Shown one piece after another: positions 50,486 to 58,355 of a DNA stretch of 64,000 nucleotides. Made by a program: the position numbers and the translations under genes. The notes beneath the pieces were generated by a model that worked only from the letters and a program-made list of their open reading frames with translations, had not been told where the DNA came from and did no database searches. Within the stretch, counting starts at the first letter, position 1. Every line of letters begins with the position of its first letter. The stretch covers positions 62,001-126,000 of the IMG/VR virus record IMGVR_UViG_3300036715_003254, one strand, 5' to 3'. The stretch comes from a virus.

Positions 50486-50857
50486 CTATGAAAAATCGCC
50501 ATAAATGAATGAATAACCTTCATTGTCAAGGAAACAGTTTTCTGCTTGTAGTCTTGCACCTATCTCACCTGCTTCAGCCTCACTTTTTATATACTCACAA
50601 TAGTTCATTTTATTTTTCTGATGTGATGTTACTAGAGATATAAACTCTGTTAGTTTTATTCTTCTTCTATACTCATCAAGTATCATAGAATTAGATTTTT
50701 GAATATATTTTAGCCAATCCATAAATGATTTAATATCTACATTATCACCTCTAGCTCTTGAGTATCCTTGAAAAGTAAAAGTCCAACCTTTTGCTGTTTT
50801 ACCTATATGTAATTCTTCACCTGTTCTTATTGATTTAGCATAATAATTATTACCCAT
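50486..50857 (-). CDS. Hypothetical phage protein
   Basis: 123 residues beginning M-G-N-N-Y-Y-A-K-S-I-R-T-G-E-E-L-H-I-G. An aromatic middle (G-W-T-F-T-F-Q-G-Y) and helical C-terminal half. The opening is common in small phage proteins of unknown role. It follows the coiled-coil gene by 15 bases and has GAAGGA before it. Confidence 0.5.
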   Translation of the reverse strand: MGNNYYAKSIRTGEELHIGKTAKGWTFTFQGYSRARGDNVDIKSFMDWLKYIQKSNSMILDEYRRRIKLTEFISLVTSHQKNKMNYCEYIKSEAEAGEIGARLQAENCFLDNEGYSFIYGDFS

Positions 50858-50872
50858 CTTTGTTCCTTCTTT

Positions 50873-51196
50873 TTAGTTTGATATCTTTCTAGATACTTCT
50901 ACATTTCGTTTTAATTCTTTTTCTATTAAAAGATCTCTTTTTTTATTATATCTTTCTCTTAGAGTAGCTAACTTTTTTGTTTCTCTTTCAACAAATTTTT
51001 CAAGTTTATTTCTTGTAATTATTTTCTCATCAAGTCTTATACCTTTTATACCATCTTCTATTTCTTTTATTTCCTTAGCTATGGTATCGTTCCATTGAAG
51101 AAGTTCTTTTTGTTTTTTTCTTAATTCCTCTTCTCTTTCTTCTAATTCCTCAAGAATTTTAAGAATTGAATCTATTGTTGAAGTTCTTTTATTCAT
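50873..51196 (-). CDS. Coiled-coil hypothetical protein
   Basis: 107 residues, nearly all helix with E-E-L-E-E-R-E-E-E-L-R-K-K heptads at 12-45, and a strongly basic C-terminus. It overlaps the upstream 50-residue gene by 8 bases, so it is translationally coupled. No motif recognised. Confidence 0.5.
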   Translation of the reverse strand: MNKRTSTIDSILKILEELEEREEELRKKQKELLQWNDTIAKEIKEIEDGIKGIRLDEKIITRNKLEKFVERETKKLATLRERYNKKRDLLIEKELKRNVEVSRKISN

Positions 51197-51341
51197 TTGA
51201 TATTCCTTTAATAGAGTTTTTTGTAGTAACTTTTTTCTTATTTTTATTATCAGACAAAGGATTTACATCAGAACGACCCATAATGTAATCCATAAGAGCA
51301 GATTTGTTGTCTCTAATAGCTTGCTTGTAACTTTTAGTCAT
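51189..51341 (-). CDS. Small hypothetical protein
   Basis: A 50-residue frame with GAAAGGAA 4 bases before ATG and a promoter box at 51371. N-terminus M-T-K-S-Y-K-Q-A-I-R-D-N-K-S-A-L-M-D-Y, then a basic tail. It is first gene of a three-gene operon ending with the 123-residue gene. Function unknown. Confidence 0.5.
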   Translation of the reverse strand: MTKSYKQAIRDNKSALMDYIMGRSDVNPLSDNKNKKKVTTKNSIKGISNE

Positions 51342-51370
51342 TTTATTCCTTTCAAACTTTTATTATAAAA

Positions 51371-51376
51371 ATTATA
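51371..51376 (-). promoter_or_regulatory. Early-type promoter -10 TATAAT
   Basis: Preceded on the minus strand by TTAAGGTTTCTTTAAGG, the same layout as the paralogue family promoters. Confidence 0.6.
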
Positions 51377-51399
51377 TCTAATTAAACCTTAAAGAAACC

Positions 51400-51648
51400 T
51401 TAATTTTTATCTTTTCTTTTTCTTGTAGAGGAAGGCTCAAACGCTTTACAAAAATATTGATCTTTTATACTTTTGTAGAATTTACTTCTTTCAAATAGAT
51501 AGCTTAAATTATAAAAAGTTTCGAATGCTTTACTTGCACTGTACTCGGTGTCAAGAATGATTACAGGAGGATATGTTGCATCTAACATTTCGTTAAACAT
51601 TTTTGTGAGTTCTGGAAGAGAAATTTCTATTCTTTCTTTTTTCTTCAT
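51400..51648 (-). CDS. Hypothetical protein
   Basis: 82 residues, beginning M-K-K-K-E-R-I-E-I-S-L-P-E-L and ending T-R-K-R-K-D-K-N. Aromatic middle (F-Y-N-L-S-Y-L-F). Site AAAGGAGA before ATG. Single gene between a terminator-like hairpin upstream and a promoter downstream. Not recognised. Confidence 0.45.
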   Translation of the reverse strand: MKKKERIEISLPELTKMFNEMLDATYPPVIILDTEYSASKAFETFYNLSYLFERSKFYKSIKDQYFCKAFEPSSTRKRKDKN

Positions 51649-51761
51649 TTTTAAATCTCCTTTATAAAGAAGAATTTTAATAGAAAAATACTTAAATATT
51701 CCTTAATTTATTTTGTTTGAAGAAACAAATATGGAGTTTATAATATAGGAGAGTAGGAGTA

Positions 51762-51784
51762 AGAGAGAATATTGTATTCTCTCT
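51762..51784 (-). terminator. Terminator-like hairpin after 88-residue gene
   Basis: 10-bp stem (AGAGAGAATA arm) with 3-base loop. The tail on the minus strand is short in T. Confidence 0.5.
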
Positions 51785-51799
51785 TTTAAAGAAAAAAAC

Positions 51800-52066
51800 T
51801 TAATTTAAATTTTTCAATTCGAAAATCGGAGTTTCTTCATTCAATTTTTCAAACACATAGACACTGTTCATAGTTCTGAAAGTCATTTTGCTGTCTTCAT
51901 AGCTTATGTCTTTCACAATAGAACTTTTAAGCCAGTACCTCAAAGTGTCAAAATAGAAACAACCATCCGGAAGCATTTTTAGGTATCCTGATAAGTTAAT
52001 ATAGCTCAAAAACTTACTATTAGTAGTATATTTTAAAATTGCATGACATTCTTCAAAAATTTTCAT
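51800..52066 (-). CDS. Hypothetical protein
   Basis: 88 residues beginning M-K-I-F-E-E-C-H-A-I-L-K-Y. Mixed alpha/beta. A C-terminal Y-V-F-E-K-L-N-E-E-T stretch. It lies 3 bases after the Cas4-like nuclease gene and is probably co-transcribed with it. No family known to me. Confidence 0.45.
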   Translation of the reverse strand: MKIFEECHAILKYTTNSKFLSYINLSGYLKMLPDGCFYFDTLRYWLKSSIVKDISYEDSKMTFRTMNSVYVFEKLNEETPIFELKNLN

Positions 52067-52069
52067 ATT

Positions 52070-52780
52070 TCAATCCTTTTTACATATTTCAGCTTTTCTA
52101 AAGTCACAATACTCACAAAGTCTGCTTTCACATTTTGGAAATTCTTCAGAAGTTTCTACGCCTCTTACCTTTTCTGCGAGTCCTTTCGCCATTTCTGAAA
52201 GACCACTTCTCTCGAAACAAATTTCGTTTTCGTTATCAGACTCTGGGTAGACATATGTACAGTGTATTCGGTTTACCTCTGGATACATTCTAAACAACCA
52301 AATAGCGTATAGTTTAACTTGCTCAAATGATTGGTATTGAAGATCTTTATACTTACCTGTTTTCCAATCCACAACCCAAAACTCGCCATCTTTTTTGAGA
52401 ATTTTATCGATGAAACCTCTAAATACAGCACTTTTAGAATAGTAATTACAAGGATTAAATTTCTCATCCAAGCCAAAAGCTACTTCTGTTCCAACAGTAA
52501 CAAATTCGTCAGAGTTAAGGTATTTTCCTACAAGACCACCTAAAGACCTTTCGAAAAGATCTTCTATGTCCTTTCTTAAGTCATCTGGAATTTTGTAATC
52601 AGGATTCGGTTTTTGTTCAACAGAGTATTGCTCGGTAAGATGGTGAAAATAGCTTCCTCTCAACAAAGCAATAGATGTTTCTACTTTTGGTCGAATTTTG
52701 TCTATATATGTCAGTTTGAATTTAAAAGGACAAGAATAGAATGTTTCTAACTTTGAATGCGAAAAAGGAGCGTATTTCAT
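52070..52780 (-). CDS. Cas4/RecB-type PD-(D/E)xK nuclease with Fe-S cysteines
   Basis: 236 residues. A first Cys at 15 (Y-S-C-P-F), G-x-x-x-H near 44-48, the nuclease core G-F-I-D-K near 125-129 and W-V-V-D-W-K-T-G-K near 139-147, then C near 217 and C-E-Y-C near 222-225 with a last C near 233. The four-Cys pattern is that of the Fe-S cluster in Cas4, AddB and related phage nucleases. Likely a 5'-3' exonuclease in recombination. It overlaps the first ~97-residue paralogue by 4 bases. There is no CRISPR array or other Cas gene in this window. Confidence 0.75.
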   Translation of the reverse strand: MKYAPFSHSKLETFYSCPFKFKLTYIDKIRPKVETSIALLRGSYFHHLTEQYSVEQKPNPDYKIPDDLRKDIEDLFERSLGGLVGKYLNSDEFVTVGTEVAFGLDEKFNPCNYYSKSAVFRGFIDKILKKDGEFWVVDWKTGKYKDLQYQSFEQVKLYAIWLFRMYPEVNRIHCTYVYPESDNENEICFERSGLSEMAKGLAEKVRGVETSEEFPKCESRLCEYCDFRKAEICKKD

Positions 52781-53067
52781 TTTGTCGCCGCTTTATAATA
52801 TCTGATTGCTTTAGCGGAATTTGGAAATATTTTGTCTGTCCAGTCGAAAACGTGTGACATACCATCAAATTTTCTTAATACATTAATAATGTAGATTCTT
52901 GAGTCAAGATTTTTCTCTGATGTTATAAACACAATCTCTTCTTCAGTATGTTTAAGAATTTTTCCTATTCTTCTTTTAAATGATATTCTTTCGATATCAC
53001 TAAAAAAGAAGCCTTTATAGTCAGAAGTAAGTTTAGATTCTCCAAGATATTTTTCGGCGTTATTCAT
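52777..53067 (-). CDS. ~97-residue paralogue family, copy A
   Basis: 96 residues. Family pattern: N-x-E-K-Y-L-G-x-S-K-L-T-x-x-Y-x-G-x-F-F at 3-22, K-I-L-K near 36-39, E-I-x-F-I-T-S-E-K near 44-53, R-x-Y-x-I-x-x-L-x-x-F near 57-67, F-P-x-S-A-K-A-I-x-Y-Y near 81-91. No known domain; composition suggests a compact alpha/beta fold. It has its own early promoter (53096) and overlaps the Cas4-like gene by 4 bases. Confidence 0.6.
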   Translation of the reverse strand: MNNAEKYLGESKLTSDYKGFFFSDIERISFKRRIGKILKHTEEEIVFITSEKNLDSRIYIINVLRKFDGMSHVFDWTDKIFPNSAKAIRYYKAATK

Positions 53068-53095
53068 ATTTGAATCTCCCTTTTTAATTTCGTAT

Positions 53096-53101
53096 ATTTT
53101 A
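53096..53101 (-). promoter_or_regulatory. Early-type promoter -10 TAAAAT
   Basis: Preceded by TTTAAGCTTTCTCTAAG on the minus strand; drives paralogue A. Confidence 0.5.
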
Positions 53102-53143
53102 TCTAAAATTTTCTTAGAGAAAGCTTAAAGAGAAAAGAAAAAA

Positions 53144-53446
53144 TTATTTAAACACCTTTTTGTAGTAAGCAATCGCTTTAGCGGAAGATGGGAATTTTTC
53201 ATCCGTCAAATCTCTAATATCAGGTCTTCCTTCGAATCTCTTAAGAACTCTGATGGAATAAAGTCTCAAACCAAAATCTTTATCTTCATATTTTTCCGAT
53301 GTTATGAATATTATCTCTTCATCAGTAGATTTAAGAATTTTTCCTACTCTGCTTTTGAAAATTTTCATATTGATATCACTAAAGAAAAAACCTTCATATT
53401 CGGAAGTGAGTTTAGAGTAACCTAGATATTTTTCGGCGTTATTCAT
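53144..53446 (-). CDS. ~97-residue paralogue family, copy B
   Basis: 100 residues, the same pattern as copy A with 4 extra residues near 53-57. It is closest to A (N-N-A-E-K-Y-L-G, G-F-F-F-S-D). Own promoter at 53475 and GGGAGA ribosome site. Downstream lies the broken C-terminus of another member, at the edge of the second TnpB element. Confidence 0.6.
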   Translation of the reverse strand: MNNAEKYLGYSKLTSEYEGFFFSDINMKIFKSRVGKILKSTDEEIIFITSEKYEDKDFGLRLYSIRVLKRFEGRPDIRDLTDEKFPSSAKAIAYYKKVFK

Positions 53447-53474
53447 ATTTAAATCTCCCTTTTTGATTTAGAAA

Positions 53475-53480
53475 ATCATA
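53475..53480 (-). promoter_or_regulatory. Early-type promoter -10 TATGAT
   Basis: Preceded by TTTAAGCTTTCTCTAAG on the minus strand; drives paralogue B. Confidence 0.45.
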
Positions 53481-53517
53481 CCTAAAAAATTCTTAGAGAA
53501 AGCTTAAAGGAAAGATT

Positions 53518-53538
53518 CTATTTGAACATCATTTCATA
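53518..53538 (-). pseudogene. Remnant C-terminus of a ~97-residue paralogue at TnpB element edge
   Basis: After the right end (GTTCAC) the frame reads Y-E-M-M-F-K-stop, like the family ending Y-Y-K-K-V-F-K-stop of copy B. It is short, so the call rests on the parallel with the clearer case at 38034-38150. Confidence 0.4.
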
Positions 53539-53660
53539 GTGAACCGCTCTGCCGTAAACGGCGGTGCTTCCTAACTAGCAGCTTCCAACGAAGCTGAAAC
53601 ACGAAAGGCTTTGTGTTTATATAAGTCCACAAGGTTAGTTCCTAGCCCAAACGACTTCAT
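53539..53660 (-). ncRNA. Right end / guide-RNA scaffold of TnpB element 2
   Basis: It overlaps the end of the tnpB gene and ends GTTCAC at 53544-53539, with a GCCG/CGGC hairpin before it. It shares the blocks TCGTTTGGG, AAGCCTTTCGTG and TTAGGAAGC with the other three right ends. The terminal hairpin differs in sequence but not in position. Confidence 0.55.
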
Positions 53661-54980
53661 ACCTCTATATAGTATATGTACTGAAGCTTGATGATCAGGA
53701 TTTGTTTCGTGTCCGCAAGCTGTACATTTAAATTTGTCTTGTTTTGGTCTGTTGTTCTTATCAATATTACCACAGTTTAAACAAGTCATAGAAGTATATG
53801 CAGGATCTACTTTCACAAACAATTTGCCATTAAGCGATTGCTTATATTCAAGCATAGAAGTAAACTGATAGAATGAAGCACCTAAAATAGCTTTGTTTAA
53901 ACCTGCTTTTTGTCTAACATTTTTTCCGTGTTTGACTTCATTTCCTTTAGCAGATTTAGTCATATTTTTCAATTTAAGGTCTTCAACTACTATCAAATCA
54001 AATTTGTTTGTTAATCTTGAAGAGATTTGGTGGTATAGATCCATTTTCTTATTAGTTATTTTCTTATGTAGTTTATTTAATTGTTGTTGTGTTTTATTAT
54101 AGTTTCTCCCTAATTTGGATTTTGTCTTTTTGCTTTTTAGGATTCTTCTTGATTGCTTTCGTTTAAGACGTCTAATTATGTCTTTTTCCGTCAGTATTTT
54201 ACGATTAGAAGAACCATTGTTAATGAAATTTCCTGATTCAACCGATACAAGATTAGATATCGGTTCAAAGAGAAAATCTATTTCACTTGATACTGCAAAG
54301 TTATATACATTCATATCTATACCTATACAATTGTCTTCTTTTAAACTGTTAATAGATATCTGTTCCATTTCCTTTTCAAAAGAAATTCCTACACTAGCGT
54401 AATAGCCTGTTGCATCTCTAGAAATTACAACAGAAGTAAGTTTATATTCTTTCGGCAGTTCTCTATGATATCTTAGTTTGATATTTTGCTTCATCAATTT
54501 CAAAATAGCATTTCTTTTATCTGTTTCTTTAATGCTCACATTTTGATTACTCCATACAGATGATTGTCTTACATCTTTACTTGATTTAAACTTTGGAAAA
54601 CCTATCGATAACGCTTTTGCTTTTTCTTTTGGAGTTATTGCTTTAGAAAGAGCTTTATTTCTTTCATCCACAACATATTTCGAAAATGCTCTTTTGACAG
54701 CTTTAAGGAAATTTATTCTAGCTTGTTGAATGACAACAGAAGAAAATGGTATTTTTCTAAGTTTTAAAGCTCTTTTTATAACTCTGTCGTAAGACGAATC
54801 TTTCCTGTATTTTCTTTGGTCTTTATCAAGCTTTTTGTTTCTTTCTTGTTCTTTTTGCCATAGATTAAGACAGATGTTATAAGATTGGTTATAAACGAAC
54901 ATTTGGTGATCAAGAACTTTCTTTTGTTCTTCAGTAGGATACAACCGATATTTATAACCTAGAAATACAGTTTTGTTCAT
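53571..54980 (-). CDS. tnpB: TnpB RNA-guided nuclease (IS605-type OrfB), copy 2
   Basis: 469 residues, same length as copy 1. RuvC-like acids: I-G-I-D-M-N near 220, V-V-E-D-L-K near 332, N-P-D-H-Q-A near 430. Zinc ribbon C-L-N-C-G and C-T-A-C-G. Differences from copy 1 are spread through the gene, mostly conservative, so both seem under selection. No tnpA nearby. No clear left end was found in the 167 bases upstream. Confidence 0.85.
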   Translation of the reverse strand: MNKTVFLGYKYRLYPTEEQKKVLDHQMFVYNQSYNICLNLWQKEQERNKKLDKDQRKYRKDSSYDRVIKRALKLRKIPFSSVVIQQARINFLKAVKRAFSKYVVDERNKALSKAITPKEKAKALSIGFPKFKSSKDVRQSSVWSNQNVSIKETDKRNAILKLMKQNIKLRYHRELPKEYKLTSVVISRDATGYYASVGISFEKEMEQISINSLKEDNCIGIDMNVYNFAVSSEIDFLFEPISNLVSVESGNFINNGSSNRKILTEKDIIRRLKRKQSRRILKSKKTKSKLGRNYNKTQQQLNKLHKKITNKKMDLYHQISSRLTNKFDLIVVEDLKLKNMTKSAKGNEVKHGKNVRQKAGLNKAILGASFYQFTSMLEYKQSLNGKLFVKVDPAYTSMTCLNCGNIDKNNRPKQDKFKCTACGHETNPDHQASVHILYRGMKSFGLGTNLVDLYKHKAFRVSASLEAAS

Positions 54981-55104
54981 ATAATTTAGCTTTAATCCAT
55001 TTTATAATTAGATTATTTATCTCTTTTCGCTTAAAAAATTATAACTGAAAAAAAGTTTAAAATAACTTAAAATCATCTTCTAACAAATTTCTACGAATAT
55101 TTTA

Positions 55105-55137
55105 GTGAACTACTCCTTCGTAAACAGCGGAGTGGTT
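55105..55137 (-). mobile_element. Fragment of an IS605-like right end
   Basis: On the minus strand a CCACTCC to GGAGT hairpin is followed by AGTTCAC, as at the tips of the other right ends. The scaffold upstream is missing. It lies between paralogue C and the leader of the second tnpB. Confidence 0.4.
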
Positions 55138-55147
55138 CGTTTGATTA

Positions 55148-55429
55148 TCATTTCTCATAATAAGCAATCGCATCGGCAAGAGCCGGAAAGCTTACATTTT
55201 CCCATTTAACAACTTGTGGATTTTCGTCTAATCTTCTAAGGGTTCTGATTACAAAAACTCTTTTGTAGTATTTTTCTGATGTCACGAAAATTATTTCGTC
55301 GTTACTAGATTTAAGAATTTTTTTGACTTTGAGCTTTAAATATTTCACATTTTCTTCGTCAAAGAAATCGCCTTTATAATCGGCTGTCAGTTTAGAGCGA
55401 CCTAGATATTTTTCGACGTTTGTTGTCAT
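55148..55429 (-). CDS. ~97-residue paralogue family, copy C
   Basis: 93 residues, begins M-T-T-N-V-E-K-Y-L-G-R-S-K-L-T-A-D-Y. All family landmarks present; it ends at A-I-A-Y-Y-E-K. Own TATAAT promoter at 55456 with phased TTTAAG tracts. A right-end fragment lies 10 bases downstream, so this locus may also have been visited by the element. Confidence 0.6.
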   Translation of the reverse strand: MTTNVEKYLGRSKLTADYKGDFFDEENVKYLKLKVKKILKSSNDEIIFVTSEKYYKRVFVIRTLRRLDENPQVVKWENVSFPALADAIAYYEK

Positions 55430-55455
55430 TTCAAAATCCTTTTTTAATTTCGAAA

Positions 55456-55461
55456 ATTATA
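55456..55461 (-). promoter_or_regulatory. Early-type promoter -10 TATAAT
   Basis: Preceded on the minus strand by TTTAAGCTTCCTTTAAGG; drives paralogue C. Confidence 0.6.
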
Positions 55462-55505
55462 TCTAAACTTACCTTAAAGGAAGCTTAAAAAGAAAAGATG
55501 GAAAT

Positions 55506-55796
55506 TTATTTAGACTCCTTTTTGTAGTAAGCAATTGCTTTAGCGGAAGATGAGAATTTTTTATCTGTCCAATGCGTAACACTTGTCTTTCCTTCAAGTC
55601 TTTTAAGAACCCTGACAGAATAAAGTCTTGTAACATAATATTTTTCTGATGTTATGAATATAATTTCATCTTCAGAATTTTTAAGAATTTTTCCTATTCT
55701 ACTTTTGAAAGATTTCATAGTGCTTTCATCGAAATAATACCCTTCACATTCAGCAGTAAGTTTAGAGTAACCTAGATATTTTTCTACATTTGTCAT
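55506..55796 (-). CDS. ~97-residue paralogue family, copy D
   Basis: 96 residues from ATG 55796 (AAAAAAGGATTTC site; an open frame to 55820 lacks a site). Family landmarks present, with C-E-G in place of Y-x-G near 17-19. Own promoter at 55823. The closest relative by eye is copy B. Confidence 0.6.
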   Translation of the reverse strand: MTNVEKYLGYSKLTAECEGYYFDESTMKSFKSRIGKILKNSEDEIIFITSEKYYVTRLYSVRVLKRLEGKTSVTHWTDKKFSSSAKAIAYYKKESK

Positions 55797-55822
55797 TTCG
55801 AAATCCTTTTTTAATTTCAAAA

Positions 55823-55828
55823 ATTATA
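55823..55828 (-). promoter_or_regulatory. Early-type promoter -10 TATAAT
   Basis: Preceded by TTTAAGCTTCCTTTAAG on the minus strand; drives paralogue D. Confidence 0.6.
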
Positions 55829-55851
55829 TCTAGATTTTTCTTAAAGGAAGC

Positions 55852-56274
55852 TTAAATTTCAAGTTTCCTGTTATCTTCTTGACCATTTTCATCAATTTTT
55901 TGATAATTACCTTCTGTGTAACCACCTTCTATTCGACTATGATTCAACTTATTCTTTTGATAATAACCATTCTCAAGTTCTTCCCAAGTCATATCAGATT
56001 CTTTCAACAAATATTTTAACATTCTTACACCAGATGAAACTGACATTCTTATATCTCTTAGATAAGTATAATAGATAAATCCTTGAAAGCCATTAAGAAT
56101 ATTCATAAGATTTGAATCATTACTTATAATATCTAGACCACTTTTTTCTAAATGAAGTTTTATAATATCTATATCAGATATTAATAGCCAACTTGTTAAC
56201 ATAAAATGAAGAATATCAACAATCTCAACTTTTTTATTTTGAGCGTCATCTTCTAGATTTTTCCTCCACCACTT
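55852..56274 (-). pseudogene. Dimeric dUTPase, C-terminal part after in-frame TAG
   Basis: In the same frame as 56526-56278, reading continues past TAG with K-W-W-R-K-N, then the metal-binding helix K-K-V-E-I-V-D-I-L-H-F-M and the family C-terminal motif Y-Y-Q-K-N-K-L-N-H-S-R-I-E-G-G-Y-T-E-G-N-Y-Q-K with E-D-N-R-K-L. These are typical of all-alpha dimeric dUTPases (MazG-like). A separate start exists only at ATG 56202, inside the catalytic helix, so independent function is unlikely. Confidence 0.7.
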
Positions 56275-56526
56275 CTAACCTTTAGTATTATTTGTAGCTA
56301 CTCCTCCAGATCTAGGTGAAGATTCAAGCCATTCAGCAAGTTCAGTTAATGCGGCAGCAAGAACCTGTTCCTGAGAAATAGACTCTCTCCAGTTTGGAAC
56401 ATATTTTGTATTTAGTATTTGTTGAGCTTCTAGAAGCCCTTTCGGGTCTTTAAACCTTTTTATTCCTTTAAAAGTTTTCTTTTGACAATATTTCTTCAAC
56501 GAACTTCTCAAACTCAGTTGTTCCAT
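56275..56526 (-). CDS. Dimeric dUTPase, N-terminal part ending at in-frame TAG
   Basis: Up to 83 residues. L-L-E-A-Q-Q-I-L-N and the first metal-binding helix T-E-L-A-E-W-L-E-S match dimeric dUTPases. The chain stops at TAG (56277-56275), where relatives continue W-K-W-W-like, consistent with a single TGG to TAG change or programmed readthrough. The ATG at 56526 overlaps the dNMP kinase gene by 59 bases, so the true start may be a later non-ATG codon near 56462. It would hydrolyse dUTP to supply ThyX with dUMP. Confidence 0.65.
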   Translation of the reverse strand: MEQLSLRSSLKKYCQKKTFKGIKRFKDPKGLLEAQQILNTKYVPNWRESISQEQVLAAALTELAEWLESSPRSGGVATNNTKG

Positions 56527-57010
56527 TCATACGATTTTCGAATGTATAACTAGCTTTAAAACTATCTTGTTGTTTATCAAAGTCATTCTTTTTATGAATA
56601 GGATTTTTATTTTCGATTTTAATAATTGTAAATCCATTCTTAATTGCCCAATTATATTCATTTGGTGTTCTTACATCTGAAATTACTATATTTTCTACAC
56701 CTTGAAGTAGTTCTAGATTTTCTTGAACCATTCTTATGAATATATTATCTTCTATTTGTCTGATTGAATTAAGACTTAACCAAATCTCTCTAGGAGTTTT
56801 ATCTATAAGTTCACCAGTAGATGTTCTTATATTAAGAGGCTTTTCTTTTTTTTCTGGAGGATAGTCTTGTTCGATCCAAGAAAAAATTTTCTTAGCACAC
56901 TTTTTTAATTGATCAGAAAAGCTTAATCTAACAAATCCTTTTGGTATAAGAACATTTTCTATAAGATAATCTTTTCCAGAACCAGAGTAACCATAAAGAG
57001 CTAATCTCAT
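56468..57010 (-). CDS. Deoxynucleoside monophosphate kinase (T4 gp1-like)
   Basis: 180 residues. P-loop G-Y-S-G-S-G-K-D at 7-14, L-S-F-S-D-Q-L-K-K near 28-36, and V-I-S-D-V-R-T-P-N-E near 109-118 are the pattern of phage dNMP kinases. It phosphorylates dNMPs to dNDPs in the phage nucleotide pool and probably works with ThyX and the dUTPase. Own promoter near 57033. Confidence 0.7.
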   Translation of the reverse strand: MRLALYGYSGSGKDYLIENVLIPKGFVRLSFSDQLKKCAKKIFSWIEQDYPPEKKEKPLNIRTSTGELIDKTPREIWLSLNSIRQIEDNIFIRMVQENLELLQGVENIVISDVRTPNEYNWAIKNGFTIIKIENKNPIHKKNDFDKQQDSFKASYTFENRMNGTTEFEKFVEEILSKENF

Positions 57011-57032
57011 AAATATCCTTTATTTTATGAAA

Positions 57033-57038
57033 ATTATA
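57033..57038 (-). promoter_or_regulatory. Early-type promoter -10 TATAAT
   Basis: Minus strand: TTAAACTTAATTAGAT then TATAAT; drives the dNMP kinase gene. Confidence 0.5.
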
Positions 57039-57123
57039 ATCTAATTAAGTTTAATTATTAGAACTCTTAAGACTGAAAAGACTTCCGCATTTTATACAAA
57101 TATAACAAATTATTGAAAAATTT

Positions 57124-57660
57124 CTAAGACTTTTCATTTTCTATGATATCCAAAATCTTTTTAACTACACCTTTTCCATTTTTAAGTGAAATAAAAGGAA
57201 TATTATTTTTAGTTAATAATTCTTTTATCTGTATCTCTTTTTGAATACTTTCTTCAAAATTATAATTTCTTCCATAATCTTCAAATTCAAACTCTAAATT
57301 TCTTTCAAGAAATATGTTTATATTTTCATATGAATTAAACATAGCTAAAACAAAATCATTAAACTCTTTTCTTGGAAGATGTTTATGATCAATTAAGTAA
57401 ACTAAACTTAAAAGAAATGGACTATCGTGTACAATATAGTCGACTTGATTATCAAGCTTAAATTGTGGAAAACTTTGTTCAGCAAAAACATGCGGTTGAT
57501 AGCTAAGAAGAATCCAATCTTTTCTATATACAAGACTCTTGGCATATTCATAAACATACTCTACAGAGTATCCCTTTCTCTTCATTTTACTAAAGAGCTG
57601 TGTAGTAACAGTTGATTTTCCACAAGATGGTCCGCCAAAAAGATTTATATTCACTGCCAT
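57124..57660 (-). CDS. P-loop NTPase / kinase (AAA_28-like)
   Basis: 178 residues. P-loop G-G-P-S-C-G-K-S-T at 9-17, Y-E-Y-A-K near 37-41, I-V-H-D-S-P-F near 76-82 (Walker B-like), and E-R-N near 119-121 preceding a lid-like region. The layout is that of small NadR or nucleoside-kinase-like ATPases found in T4-like phages. A role in nucleotide or NAD metabolism is likely, but the substrate is unknown. Confidence 0.65.
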   Translation of the reverse strand: MAVNINLFGGPSCGKSTVTTQLFSKMKRKGYSVEYVYEYAKSLVYRKDWILLSYQPHVFAEQSFPQFKLDNQVDYIVHDSPFLLSLVYLIDHKHLPRKEFNDFVLAMFNSYENINIFLERNLEFEFEDYGRNYNFEESIQKEIQIKELLTKNNIPFISLKNGKGVVKKILDIIENEKS

Positions 57661-57783
57661 AGGAAAGTCTATATCCTTTCTTGAATTTGAAAGTTAATTA
57701 TATTTTATCTGAAAAGGGTTTAAAAATATTTTACCAGATTTATTAAATCTTTTAATATGTTTTTCTGATATAAAGAATATATT

Positions 57784-58326
57784 TTAATTATTATAATCCT
57801 TTAAAAGAAACTCTTCATTAATATCTTCCCAAGAGTCTACTGTTAAGAAACGATTATCATTTCCAGAACAAAACATATTTTTAAATCTTATTATTTTTGT
57901 ATCTGGTTGATATTTTTTAACTAATTCAAGATTTTCTGTATGATCATCAATAAAAATGTCCATTTTAATATATTGTTTTTCTTTAGTTGAAATAAAACCT
58001 GAAGCAAAAGGAAAATATCTGTTCAAAAATCTTTGTTTACTATTGATATGTTCTGGAAAACAAGCCGAAACGAAAACAATATCATAGCTTTCTGAAAGTT
58101 TTTTCAAGACATCAACCGAATGTTCAAATGGAAAAAGGTCATCATATAAAGTATCTATTTTCCAAAAGTCTGATGGACTCGGATGGTTTACCATAAGCTC
58201 ATCAATAAAATAATGATTTTTCTTTGGAACAAACTTAGAATTTGTTTCGTCTTCGTACCATTTTATCCATTTTGTGACAGGATCCACAACGGTAAGATCC
58301 ACATCAACGCCGAGTACCTTTCTCAT
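57784..58326 (-). CDS. HAD-family 5'(3')-deoxyribonucleotidase-like protein
   Basis: 180 residues. Catalytic D-V-D-L-T-V-V-D at 8-15, motif II S-A-C near 91-93, Lys near 113 and D-I-F-I-D-D-H near 123-129. These are the HAD motifs of the NT5C family that dephosphorylates deoxynucleotides. With dNMP kinase, ThyX and dUTPase it forms a nucleotide-pool block. Own promoter at 58356. Confidence 0.7.
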   Translation of the reverse strand: MRKVLGVDVDLTVVDPVTKWIKWYEDETNSKFVPKKNHYFIDELMVNHPSPSDFWKIDTLYDDLFPFEHSVDVLKKLSESYDIVFVSACFPEHINSKQRFLNRYFPFASGFISTKEKQYIKMDIFIDDHTENLELVKKYQPDTKIIRFKNMFCSGNDNRFLTVDSWEDINEEFLLKDYNN

Positions 58327-58355
58327 ATTTTTCCTTTATCTTTTTTATTTGATAA

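Noticed and set aside
52070-52780. Cas4-like gene as sign of a CRISPR system
   Set aside because: No repeat-spacer array and no other cas gene is in the window. Stand-alone Cas4-like nucleases are common in large phages.
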